From: Phoronis australis
Taxonomy: Eukaryota; Phoronida; Phoronidae
Assembly: GCA_002633005.1 (NCBI GenBank)
Contig: NMRA01000050.1
Coordinates: 1,049,751 to 1,113,750 of the forward strand
Reading direction: 5' to 3'
DNA length: 64,000 nucleotides
Part shown: positions 1-11,128 of the stretch, in pieces
How positions within the stretch are numbered: position 1 is the stretch's first letter
Layout of the letters: each line of letters starts with the position of its first letter
The notes under the pieces: generated by a model
The model's input: the letters and a program-made list of their open reading frames with translations, nothing else
Database searches by the model: none
What the model was told of the DNA's origin: nothing
Translations under genes and position numbers: made by a program

Positions 1-58
1 GACCTTCAGTACTTGAGTGAGCATGGTATACTGTGTGATTTATGTTGAATTATTCAAC

Positions 59-74
59 GGTTCTTTTAAGAACC
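59..74 (+). promoter_or_regulatory. histone-type 3' end stem-loop, copy 1
   Basis: GGTTCTTTTAAGAACC forms a 6-bp stem with a TTTA loop, preceded by CAAC and followed by A. This is the layout of the 3' hairpin of replication-dependent histone mRNAs. The loop sequence fixes the + strand. No histone coding sequence is visible in the 58 bases upstream, so its gene would lie outside the window or be lost. Confidence 0.45.
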
Positions 75-99
75 ATTTCACGCTATACCTACAACCAAC

Positions 100-115
100 G
101 GCCCTTTTAAGGGCC
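100..115 (+). promoter_or_regulatory. histone-type 3' end stem-loop, copy 2
   Basis: GGCCCTTTTAAGGGCC has the same 6-bp stem and TTTA loop as copy 1, with the same CAAC before it and A after it. Two stem pairs differ from copy 1 in a compensated way (TT/AA against CC/GG). This supports selection on the hairpin rather than on the sequence. Confidence 0.45.
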
Positions 116-160
116 ACTCAACACTTCCCAGAAGAACTGCTCACTTGAGAATGTTGATTT

Positions 161-1575
161 ATCAACACGCTTTCGTAGTTTTCTCAGTAGGCCTATGTGA
201 ACCGTAAATCAAAAACTGTCCGATAACTATGCTGCTATTGGGCAAGCAGACGACATAAAGGGTCGGAACCGAAGTTTGAATTTTGAAATTAATTACCAGT
301 AGCATTGCCAAAAGTACTCACAATACCAACACTTCTACTATTGAAAAACTTTGAAAAGCGTTTCAATACCGAAATTAATATAAATTAATGTTTTTTTCGC
401 TGTTTTGGACAGTAAAGTAGATGCAGGTATTTCTCGTCAAATTAAAACTGACCGGAAACTGCAGCAGATAGGTCAGGAGAGTTCAACTCAGCTCGTAAGA
501 ATATGCCGGAGTTGCGAATCTGTTGTCTATAATCTATGATTTTACGGCGTATCAGTGCGTGTATGTGTCCGTGGATGAGCTCTTACTGAGACGATAGGCC
601 TTCATGAGTAATCAAAAAAGTCATTGAGATCAACTTCCGTAGCACAAACTAGCAAACTACATTTTGAAACCACTTTCTAATTCCCAAAACATTGCCACAT
701 ACTGTGCCAAAAGTTTTCCACGTGACCGTTGTTCTTTTTAGTGTGATGGCATGTTTAAGGTATCCCCTTATTTCAAAAAGTGAAAAATTGTTCTTTTCCG
801 TTTTTGCAGTAGATTTTAAGAAAAAATAGAGCATCGAATAAGGATTTGAATGAACTTATGTACAGAAAAGTTGCCAATGAGGTAACATTCATAGTAACAA
901 ACCTTAATATCAAAACATCTAACCACGTTATGTAATGTGTAAGTGATTACATTTTCAACAAACTAAACAGATTATCTGCATTTTATTTTCCTTGTCATTG
1001 CCTAACTAATACATACATACTATGTTTAAGATCAGTTTTACAAACAGAATATATATGTTGACAAATTCCTGGAATTTGAAAAGTTTTCTTTTGGTAATTT
1101 GTCACAAGGAAGGTTTGAAAATGCACCCCCAACAAGAAATTGCGAACTACCTGACATAACAGCTCCAAGAGGTTAATTGTATCCATATAAACATACACAA
1201 TATTCACATTCCAATTGTTTTTATACTCTGTTGTGCTGCACAATATGTGTAAGTCACGTGTATAAAACACAAACATCACTGTTCAATTATTTTACACAAT
1301 ATTTAAACTTAATGAGGGTTTGAGTTAACCCGCGCCTATTCCTATTTGGTCAGATCAAAGCTACATTTGAGTTCTCGCCAAAAGTTATTTATGTTTAAGC
1401 ATCAGTTAAAACCATTGTTTTCCATCCAAAAAAAATAATTATGAAAATAAACGTGCATGGTTGTTGATTTTGGGACGAGTCTGTTTGCTTTGACGTCCTT
1501 TAATGACAATTCATTTTTGCGAGTTTTCCAATATCTTCCAAGTTCCTTCAAAGATCTTCATGAAATTTCTGTGAA
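161..1575. other. no recognised gene
   Basis: AT-rich sequence with only short open frames. I see no exon with both splice borders and recognisable protein similarity, and no RNA gene. Confidence 0.5.
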
Positions 1576-2058
1576 ATGCGTTTCTATGCACCTGCCCTAT
1601 GCCAGTTTCCGATGAACTTGACCTATGCCTATAAGTCCACAGCACCCAAGAGTGGTCATTCTGCTATGGATCTTCTGATCCCATCAATGGTTTATGTTGA
1701 CACTTTGGATTTTGTTTGCGTTTACTTCAACATCTATCAAGTTCTTGTGGATAATCATAAACATTTAACATATGTTGAGGAAACCACGTGTGATATTGAT
1801 TATTTCACAGATATGATTACCTCATGTCAACCTCTAGAGGTAAAAGGCCATTTTTTCTACCTACCAAGTTATTTGATGGATGGTAATTTTATTTTTCCCC
1901 ACGTGTTCCCAATGCGGAGAAATGTTGATTTTCGAATAGCAACGACTGCCGTGAAAATATCTGATAGTGAGCACCCGTCCCCTTATTTCATGACCGCCAC
2001 ACTTCTCAGTGTGGGCGCAAATCAACAGTCTGTGTTAACGTTTGTGTCATATAATTGA
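1576..2058 (+). CDS. 160-codon open frame, unknown, possibly chance
   Basis: An uninterrupted ATG-initiated frame of 160 codons, among the longest in the window. The product is rich in Tyr, Phe and Val, with no signal peptide and no motif I recognise. Chance frames of this length are not excluded in 64 kb of AT-rich DNA: two similar ones (37457-37930 and 41326-41778) lie in introns of gene 2. It could also be a piece of a mobile element. Nothing in the context supports a function. Confidence 0.2.
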   Translation: MRFYAPALCQFPMNLTYAYKSTAPKSGHSAMDLLIPSMVYVDTLDFVCVYFNIYQVLVDNHKHLTYVEETTCDIDYFTDMITSCQPLEVKGHFFYLPSYLMDGNFIFPHVFPMRRNVDFRIATTAVKISDSEHPSPYFMTATLLSVGANQQSVLTFVSYN

Positions 2059-2178
2059 ATTCGGCTGTAATATTGCGTCAGTTAGAACGTTTCCAAGATA
2101 TGTGCCCTCGAGTAATTACAATAGTGTGGACATGTGAACTGTGCTGGCTGTGATAACATGGTCCCCTATTTAAACTGT

Positions 2179-2311
2179 ACAGGAACGTTAGTACTAGTTT
2201 AGTGACGTTGTGTAATCCTTGTACCAATGACGCTTATTTAGTTCTGTCACAAGAACGCCAGAAGTACTGTAGTAGCGTCGTGTAATCTTTGGCTTGTGTT
2301 ATTTAGTTCTG
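2179..2311. repeat. two degenerate tandem copies, about 65-68 bp
   Basis: Two adjacent copies share the order AGAACG/AGGAACG, AGTAC, a GTGACG- or GTAGCG-type core, TGTAATC, and TTATTTAGTTCTG at the end of each unit. They lie just upstream of the secreted-peptide gene and could be part of its promoter, but nothing shows this directly. Confidence 0.5.
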
Positions 2312-2513
2312 CCGCAGAACCCAATCTGTATCGAGTCTGTGTCAGGAAGAAAATTTAGAGGTACACGTAAGTAAAATTTTATTGGCTTCGCATAAACGTC
2401 TGTTTAACGGCTCCCAAATAGTTCTAACAAATAAGTTGGTTATGAACTTATCACGCGCTGATTCACATGCTTTATTGATCAATTCATGGAAGAATTTTAT
2501 TTTTTCAGTCAGT

Positions 2514-3851
2514 ATGTCGAAATACTTAATAACTGTCTGTCTGGCGATTACGTGTCATCATTTGCTGACCGCACAGAGCCAGGCAGCAAGGTCGCGGCGC
2601 TTCTTTGGCTTCGACTTTGGCGGTAAGATAATATCTTAATAAAATGCATCATGAATTAAACAAACCTCATTTACCTGCACAGCGAGTACAGTGTGCGTCA
2701 AAAGCTGGAAATAAACGTGAATTCGTAGTCGACGTGTTGCAAGCAATACGTAGGCCTACTCGACACAGCCGTAATGTGCATGTGCACTGCAAATTACATG
2801 TAGATTAGTATTCATGAAAGCCCAAAATCTGTTTACGTCTGTGCTATGGAGTTGGAATACAAGAAGTCGCCAAATAACTGACATGAGATGACTTGTTGCA
2901 GGTATGGGTGTGATGATGGTCTATCGCCAAGAAGTATCAGTAACCGATAACACCAAAATTTTTGCACTGAGTCATAAGTGCTATTTATTTTGCACACCGA
3001 AAGCGGTAGTTCGATTCTAATGAAAATACGGTATTGTCTTGTACATAGTCATGCTCAAATTCATACAAATTCTGAATTTATCTTTTTATACACTTGATTA
3101 CGAGTAGCTAAAACAAGGTCTTTTTATTTAGAAAATAAACCACAATCGAAACAGTTGCTGAAAGCTGACGTGGACGATGCCTTGTCTGGACTTCTGGGAC
3201 GTGAAAATGGTAATAGTCAGTAATTTACCAAATCTGTTACTTGAACAGGTGCAGTTCATTCGAAATGTACATTCATAGAGCTGTACACGTATGCTTTATT
3301 AATCTAACTAGTTTTGCTATATGTATAAGTAATGATTGTAACAATTATTTTAGACCTACAATTAACTTTACGATCGGTATCATTCTTGGCCAAAGGGTAT
3401 AATTGCCTGTGGTCTGTTCTTTTTTCGTGAAAATCAAGTCAGTGGTGCGATAATTTTTTTAGTTGTCCACTTTGTCAAAAAGAAAATGCACCCGAGACGA
3501 GCTTAAACGATGCGGTATGTTTTTACTCAACTTTAACTGTGTGGAAAATGCAAATTATTTGGCTTTAAAAGTAGTGAACCTAGGTTTGAAAAGGAGTCGG
3601 GGGTACCGACCCGAAGAAAATTTTTGTTTTCAGATATACTAGCTAAGGTTTTAATAATCTTTTTTGCTGTTACTTTTCACAGGGAATAAAGTAAAGACAG
3701 ATATCAAAGGTATTCTGAAGTCAAATGTGGACGATAGAGTGTCTCGACTTCTCGGAAATCCAAAAGGTAACCGTTTGTCAATGATCTATTAAAAACCTAA
3801 ATTGTTAATTCGGCTTCACTAATTAAATTATATATATATATCCATATATAT

Positions 3852-3883
<32 letters not shown>

Positions 3884-6800
3884 CTGTGTATTTGGACAGC
3901 AGACCTTCTTTTATACATGTTTCATTGAAAAGTAAGCTGTTCTTGACTTTAATTAGTTTGTACAACACACTTTCGTAGTGTCAGTACACAAGTGTCTTTC
4001 ATCAGATGGTAGTTGATATAGTAGATCACCCAGTGTAAGTGGCATCAAGAACACGTATATATGAGTAAATATATAATAAAACTCTGTACAAAACATTTCA
4101 TAATAAAACAGTAGCGGTACTTCGACTATACATCAGTCATCAAAGGCAAATAAATACTTGACGATGGTATTGTCAACAATATCTGAACGCGAAATTTTCT
4201 GTTTGTGGAGTGTTTGGAAGTGATCTTTAATTGATCCATTCTGTAAATGCATAGATAACCGGCGAGATAAAGTGCAAGTTGCACTTTATCTCGCCGGTTA
4301 TCTATGCATTTACGTGACTCCTTTCGTTTGAAAATACTCTAAGCTTTAAAAACTGAAACTCCTGACATAAATTCCCAAGATACTGGGTTCCATCGTACCT
4401 TGTCGTTATATAAATATGTAACATCTATGCATTTTATTAAATTTTACGTTTCATAGTACATTAGTTTCCATGACAATTCCTTCTGTAATTGCGCTCTTAT
4501 GTATGCAACCTTATATTCGTGTATAATGTCATTGTTCTTGTTTCATGTATCTTACACGATACCGTTTATGATTTTTAAATTTATTTGCCTTTGATGACTG
4601 ATCTATAGTGGAAGTACTCGTCGTTTTATTATTATTATTATTATATATATCTAATCATTGCGTTCTGTATGAATTTACTTATTGGAATTATTGTGTTTGT
4701 AGCGTAAGCATATTCAGTGAGCTGTAACACAGAGGATAGCCAGGGAAAAGCTGATAAATTTAGAAACCATATACCGTAGATGCGCTTATTTAACCCCATG
4801 GCTTTAGTGTAAAATTGCATGTTTATATCTCGACTCACAAACGCGTGCATGACCAAGGGGCAAGTGTTGAAATAGAAAAGGTGAATAGCGGTTTTTATTT
4901 ATCCGCTACCAAACAGTAGATATTGACAGATTTTTTCTTTAACATTATTAAAAGCAGGTTTTAGTTCTGATCTGTTGTTGCTTTGTATGCACTGATGCAG
5001 TGTTTTATTGCATTGTTTACGTTTACAGACAACGATACCTTAATAGCAACTTTGTAAAACACGCTGACGTCACGAATATTCGTGTTCAACTTGGTGGAAA
5101 ACAACTCGTTTGGATGGACACCTTGCTTAAAATACAGACAACGCGTTTTGGGATTGTTGAAATTATTAGCTTTAGCTAGAGCTACGAAGCAGCACGGCGC
5201 GTTATTTGATTTCCTCAGTCTTTTTCGCCAGACTTTGGCTGAAATCAGGCTAGTGACTTGACAAGTTAATCACGTTTAAAGCTGCATTCCTTCCCGTTAA
5301 GCTGGCCAGACACGAACACGAGATCAGGCCTTTTACTCTTGTCAATCAAGATTCTACTTCCGTTACCAAGAAAAACATCGAAACCATCAGCGACTTAAAA
5401 ACTGGCAAATTTTGCAAAATCGCATATAAATTAATTTGATTAACGGATCGAGCGATTTATACACGTAAATTCACTGTACATGTACATGCATGCTGGCTAT
5501 GGGAAAAGACCAAGCTCGTCGTACAACGTGGCTCTATTTGTGACTGATGAGAAATTAGGTTTGCGGGTTTTTATAGAAATATTTCATGAAAGCGAGGTAC
5601 CACTTGTGCAAATAGCGTGCTAAAGAAACCAGTTTGGATGAATCACCAACACAGGGCGTAGTATACTTTTACCTATATGCTTCCTGCAGTTGAAACCAGA
5701 TATTTCTGAAATGCGCAAATCTTGACCGTGTACGAAAGAAAGTACGGTTGGTGCATTTAAGACAATAACTGAGATGAGGTCAAGTAGTCATTGTCCAGAC
5801 TATAGAAGACATAAAACTTGACAACTTCACGTTCATTTTTTTAATTTTTGTAGTTCAATCCAAAGTTAAGAAAGTATTAGCTCTGGCAGCGGCTGCGAAG
5901 ACTATTCGCAATGACGTAGCAAAAACCAAACTGAAATCTCAAGGTAAGTCTTCAGATTGCTGAAACATTTACCCTTTCTTTCTAATTTGTTTGTTGGGAT
6001 AACAAAGCCGTGCTGGGCAATAACTAAAAAATTATTAGAGCAATGGGTCCCACCTCTCCAAATACCGTTTTAACATTGATGGCTAACCCACCCAAAAGTT
6101 TATTCTTTTTGATAAAAGGGAAGTATCGCTTGCTTGAAATTAATATCCAGGCCTTTGCAGTCACATGGCCGTGGTTTTCTGTGTCTAAAAATGATTTTAG
6201 AGCCACACTCCAACCAATTTTAATGAAAATTAGACTAGAATGCTGGATTGACAGGGCATTTTGAGATTTTCTAAACGTGTGGTGTATATGAATGGCATTT
6301 GTTTGATTTTTATAGGTTAATTTTCAAAACAAATTATCCGCTCTTTGAGCCATTTTTCTTGCAACCGTAGCTGTTCTTAAACATTTCCATTTCCTAACGC
6401 CAAGAAAAATTTTGGCTGGAAATTCCGATGCCCGTCAGACTTTTCACTAGAGTGATTTAAAATTCTGAGTGCGTTGTTTGCTTGTTAGTGCCTGGTTGTC
6501 GTATGATAGTCGTAGCACTGGGATGACAAATGCCAAATTTGTGTGCTTTTCCGCGTTTTTATATATGCCTTGGTTTGCAGTGACCATAAACGCCATAGCA
6601 TGCACTTTGAAAGTATTTTCTTATAGTGCAAGTTTCATGAAGTGTTGGTATCTGCACGTGTTTCGTATTTTTAGTTTTCTTATTAACTATTTTGTAGAAG
6701 ACAAAATAACGCTTCCTTAAACCTGCCTAAGGATACACCTTCCTACTAATATTTTCACGGAGATCGCCCAAATTTTCGAAAGTCTGTAAAATTTCCCAAA

Positions 6801-7316
6801 AAAAAATTATGGTTTGGGCGATTCAGCCAAACCAGCAGGCTCCAATTTTTAACGAAATTAAGCCGTGTCCCAAGAAAATCGCCTACCAAAGTTATTTAAC
6901 ATCCAATGAAGAGTGAAAAGTTTGGAAGTCTCAATTTTTTACTGCCGAGTTAGTGTCATGCCTGAAGGGTAGGCGTTGACATTTTTTACAGCCATTAGGC
7001 CCATGAGTAAAACTGTGCTTTTTACTTTCGGCATTTTACATGTATTCTTACATTTAGTATACAATGTTCCGTTATTTAAAAATCGGCAGCACATGCACAT
7101 ATGTCGTGGACATGGAGTTATGCATCTGTCACTTAGACAGTAGAAACAATAGTTGACTATATTATCACGTATTACTGAAGCACTCAAACGTATTTCCATT
7201 ACACTGATGACGACAAAAGTCTTTAGGTCCAATTATTCACCTCGGAACAGTTGTGTTTCATTTCAGGTTCTCATTTTCTGGGAGACGCTCTATCCGGCGT
7301 ATTTGGCAATTGGTGA
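2514..7316 (+). CDS. small secreted, mostly cationic protein, 5 exons, unknown family
   Basis: Exons are 2514-2622, 3132-3209, 3683-3766, 5854-5943 and 7267-7316. Every border is GT..AG and every intron is phase 1, giving 136 aa. The start is the ATG that opens a signal peptide (MSKYLITVCLAITCHHLL..., cleavage probably near AQSQA). A basic RSRRFF stretch follows. Exons 2 and 3 are related (LLKADVDDALSGLLG and ILKSNVDDRVSRLLG), and exon 5 repeats DALSGVFG just before the stop. Exon 4 encodes a Lys-rich, Ala-rich helix (KVKKVLALAAAAKTIR). The symmetric phase-1 exons fit exon duplication. AATAAA lies at 7390. I do not recognise the family. A secreted host-defence peptide precursor or a processed peptide precursor is possible from charge and layout, but this is inference. 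The exon model is well supported; the function is unknown. Confidence 0.7.
3826..3890. repeat. AT/GT microsatellite
   Basis: A run of AT dinucleotides passes into GT dinucleotides inside intron 3 of the secreted-peptide gene. Confidence 0.9.
4100..4636. repeat. nested inverted repeat around a perfect palindrome (MITE-like)
   Basis: Outer arms 4100-4157 and 4577-4636 are imperfect inverted copies sharing the core ATCAGTCATCAAAGGCAAAT. Near their middle, 4243-4277 and 4279-4313 form a perfect 35-bp inverted repeat with a single-base centre. The sequence between outer and inner arms is not obviously symmetrical. A foldback or MITE-type element within intron 3 is the simplest reading. Confidence 0.55.
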
Positions 7317-7389
7317 GAAGCGGAGACATTCGTGCCCCTTGTGGAAGATCGCAACGAAGTGTTTGAATGGACTGTGTTCGTAATTATAA

Positions 7390-7395
7390 AATAAA
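7390..7395 (+). promoter_or_regulatory. polyadenylation signal of the secreted-peptide gene
   Basis: AATAAA lies 74 bases after the stop codon at 7314-7316, a normal place for the end of a short 3' UTR. Confidence 0.55.
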
Positions 7396-8325
7396 TGCAT
7401 TAGCACAATACCCTGGTTCATTGCCCTTTATAGTTCTACTTAGGGATCAGTATACTGGTGCCTAGGTTTTACAAAGCAATTGCGTCTGACGCAACAAGAC
7501 TTGTTTTCGTAAGGAGGAGAGCGGGGCTCTGGGGGACAAAAGCCCTCGGGCACCACAGAAAAAAAATAAAAGTGGACATTATTGTTGGAAGATTTATTTT
7601 GGGGGTGGAGATTGGAAGTAATTGTGAGCGCAATCGACCCGTCGACACCAATTTCGCTCGCCCGTCCGACATCTGAATTTCGTCTTTCCAATAATTGCGA
7701 TGGCAATCCGCCACTAAAGTGGTTTTCTTTCCTGTCTGTCTGCCTCTCTATCTTTCTGTCTGTCCGTTGAGGGAAGTCATAGATTATAATAAATGTTTTT
7801 CTCGCCGCTTTGTTAGTGAAACGCTACCTTCAACTTCATGGGCCGCTCTAGGTCCACAATCGCCAACCCTATGGTAAACTTGATATTGAAGTTAAGACTG
7901 GTCGGTTGGGTTACCTTTGCAGTGCTGTAGTGGATCGCAGGCGCACGTAGGCGCTGCCAGCCATCATTTTACATCTTAACGTAGCGCCCTACGACCAGTA
8001 CGGAAGTGACGGTATAGTGGGGTGTAGTCTTGATAGATAGCTTCCGGCATCTATGCACTGTTTCGCTGACGACAGCATTGTTGCCAAATATTCCAGCGTG
8101 TGACCTTACATCCTGGACAATTGATTCAAAGTGTTGTTGTGAACTTGGAGTGGCATTGACTTGGCAATGATGAGCAGTCACGTTACCCTCTTTTGGGTAT
8201 GTTGGACCCCAAAACGTGACCGACGGGGTCCAGGATTAGAAATACATGAAGAGCACGAAGTTAGGCGCCATATTTGCTATCGGTTTGGGTTGGTTGTTAC
8301 AACAGCAATCAGAGGAATGCGTGAG
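7396..8325. other. no recognised gene
   Basis: Several short overlapping open frames on both strands, none with a recognisable motif. The right part may belong to the decayed hAT-like element that follows. Confidence 0.4.
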
Positions 8326-8555
8326 TTTGTAGAAATGGTGGAGACTGTTAGAGTAGACAACCTACCAAGTGCTCTTTGACAACTGGACCTCTGCATTAAG
8401 AGTCTTCCTTACAGAACAGCTAAATGTGAACGAGGATTCAGCGAAATAAACAAAATAGTAACAGACGATTGCTCTTGTTTGCTATTATATAAACCACCTC
8501 CATCTCGCTGTTTGGCAAGGTCAATGGTACCCCGGTTTTCGCGTTCGACTCACAA
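8326..8555 (+). pseudogene. hAT-like transposase C-terminal remnant
   Basis: The reading frame includes LPYRTAKCERGFSEINKI, then PPPSRCLARSMVPRF. The CERGFS.(M/I)N motif followed by a PPL..F-like segment is typical of the C-terminal dimerisation region of hAT-like transposases of the ZNF862/KIAA1586 type. A stop lies just upstream of the motif and no longer frame exists, so this is a relic. It ends directly at the left terminus of the next element, which may have inserted into it. Confidence 0.55.
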
Positions 8556-8560
8556 CCTTA

Positions 8561-8735
8561 TTAGTCCAGTCATTCTAGGGCTCCAGAGGGCCCAACCTAG
8601 AAAAAATTGCAACAGAAGTTTTTTTTGCATAAATGGCATCTTCAAACATCCCTTAGTGTCAGAAAAAGAATCTACCGAAATCGGAGTGGCGGAAGTCGGT
8701 TTTTCAAGATGGCGGAAAAAATGGCCGACAAAACC
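8561..8735 (+). repeat. left terminal inverted repeat of element 1
   Basis: Pairs with 15199-15357 read in reverse. Shared blocks in order are TTAGTCCAGTCATTCTA, AAAAAATTGCAACAGAAG, TGCATAAAT, a run of ATCGGAGTGG, then GGTTTTTCAAGATGGCGGA. Identity is high but there are short indels. Confidence 0.75.
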
Positions 8736-9363
8736 AGTGTTAACTGTTTTCTGGCATATTACTCTTATGTAACAGCTAAAAATAAAACAATAAAGTCTGT
8801 CATTGATTATATACTTTTCATAACAGGCATACCAATCAAAAGATGCCAATTTTCCGTAAAATAAAACCAATATGGCCGACAAAATGGCGGCCGAAACGGC
8901 AATTTGGTACATGTTGCAAGATTCCTTTTTATATTTTGCCCTGAAATTGGCAAAAGTTTTATTCTTTTGTAAGTTAGACAATTGAAAATGTCTGGACCTT
9001 ACAATTGGTCACTGGTTTGCGAGAAAAAAATCAAGATGGCTGACAAAATGGCCGCTAAAATGGCTGCCAATTCACAAACCCTTAGGTTCTGCAAACTTTG
9101 TTTGTAACCTGATACGCATTTACACAAAAACATTTTACAATCTACAGTCAGCGTTAACGAGTTGATTGTTTCTATAATTTGTTTTTAAGATTTATATACT
9201 AAATGTGGAATTTTAATCACATTTTAGATTATATAACATAAAAGTCGGTGTGTTTTTCAGAAAAGGCTTTAGTTAAATTTTCATAATAAATTTTACAAAT
9301 TCATATATTTTTCTGTAAAATATATTCATTTGAGGTATCAAAAATAATATTTTTTAGAACAAT

Positions 9364-10500
9364 GTGTTATTCTGGTGGAGTTATTGGCTTATTCATTATA
9401 CAAACCCTTAATAAAATTGGGTAGGAAGTGGCTTTTTTCTCTGTTATTGGAGATATTATTAGTTGTTCCCAAGCATCGATTTCGTCTGCTGCTGGCATGT
9501 AGTGAGAATTTGGCTGCTGATTTCACCTGAATTTGATGAAAAGCAAATAGGATTGTATAACAAAAAGTTATTAATTTAATTTTAATAGTTAGGACCCACA
9601 ATTTGTTTAATATGCATGCTTTTTATGAACATAGGTAACTGATTTTAGAGGAAATTAGTGCCTGCAAACAAAACGACAGTGATCTGCAGTCACTTATTCT
9701 TAGCCAGGCTTGAAAGATTTCATACTGAGATGAGCTTTCTGGAATGTATTGGATACGTAATGTCAAGCACAGGGCTTCAAGGAGTTCTTGAGACGGTGTA
9801 TGCATCATCAAACAGTGTGATCCTTATGTTAAATGGAAAAAGTGTGGATAGAGCAGTGAGGGGGCATATGTTGGTAGACTCAGCACTGAATTCTATCATA
9901 AAAGCCAGAACATTCAACATCCCACTTCCAAATATTGACAGATCAAGTAACGCCAATCCGAAACCAATGAAGAAAGAAATTCAGGTTCTTCAGAAATTCC
10001 AGGAGTCCGGAATGTCACCAATACAGAACACACAGATTACATGCCAAGAGGTGGAGCAGTTCAATGCTTGTACATAAATTTTGGCTCGTCAGAAGATGGA
10101 GACAGATTCTTCAGACATCTCAGACATCCCAACTGATCACATAACTAGATGTATACTATGGGGCATGCCATGCCCAGCCAGTGTCTTCCGATTCTGAACC
10201 TTGGATTACAATGGAATGCCCTCACGAGAGTTCACTTCTGGTTTCCGACCTACTGCCATTGGTATATTCAAACACGACTGAATCAGAGTATAGGTCTTCA
10301 GAATCACAGTGACAGAGAATAGTTCGTCAGAAGAATCAATGTCCAATGATATTCTTCGTGATGATTTGAGAGCTGGTCTGAAGCAATATGATGATCTTAT
10401 TGCTGGCATGACGTCTGTGTGCGACGATGTATGCTCGACGGAGTGTCTTGTGGGTGTCCATAAAAAATCAAAGCACATNATTTTCTTCAATACTGAATAA
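9364..10500 (+). pseudogene. truncated extra copy of the PIN-like family gene, N-terminal part
   Basis: The open frame around 9658-10074 encodes RFHTEMSFLECIGYVMSS and then a segment with MLNGKSVDRAVRGHMLVDSA. These are hallmarks of the N-terminal region of a large multicopy animal family of transposon-like proteins. Positions 9364-10406 are repeated at 11129-12163 with only small differences, so this is a partial internal duplication. The downstream nuclease and CXC parts are missing. The middle contains stops and one ambiguous base at 10479. Confidence 0.65.
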
Positions 10501-11128
10501 TGTTTTTGCAAATTTAGCGCATCTCATCTAAGTAATAGTGCATATAAATTTAACTAACCAAAGAGCAAATCTTTATGCATTCTTGCTTAGTGTTTTTTTG
10601 TGTTTTGGCTATAGTAGGCCTAAAAGCTTAATAAATTCAAAAAATCTATTACGTTCAGCAATTACCCTCAAACTTTCTAGTTGCCCTTCAATAAGTGTTT
10701 TGCAGCACTTCTTATAAGCAGACTAGCAGTGAACAGTGAGCAGTTGAGTTACTTAAGTGTCTGTGATTGCCTTCACGTTTCTGCGCTCTGTTGATTGCTG
10801 GAAAAACTTTTCCTCAGATGTTTGCGTTGCAGGTATTCAAATTCAGATTGCTTACGTAACATTAACACTAGGTAATCAGTTGCGCTTTCAAACGTTGTTT
10901 CCACGTCACCGCTACTTAAGCGCTCTAAGCAACCCAATGAGGCATTCGTTCTGATTGAAGTGAAAGCGATTTAGGGAATAGACTTTGCACACAAGTTTTG
11001 GGAGACGTTTGCAGATAGGCAAACTGAAAATATTCAATACGTGTCTCGGCAGCGCTTGTATTTTCCAAGTCAGTTGCTTTGAGAGACAGCTGAAATACGA
11101 TCTGGTCACTTGATTTGTTAGAAAAATA
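10500..11128. other. spacer between the two copies in element 1
   Basis: Unique sequence with no recognised protein similarity. It could be an internal promoter region of the element or later filler. Confidence 0.4.

Noticed and set aside
3971-4005. Minus strand CTGATGA and CGAAA at hammerhead-ribozyme spacing, as in Penelope-like elements.
   Set aside because: The segment between them does not form a proper stem II, and the first pair would be A-C. At most it is a decayed copy.
8550-8981. 143-codon minus strand frame.
   Set aside because: It is read from the inverted terminal repeat and subterminal sequence of element 1, not from a gene.
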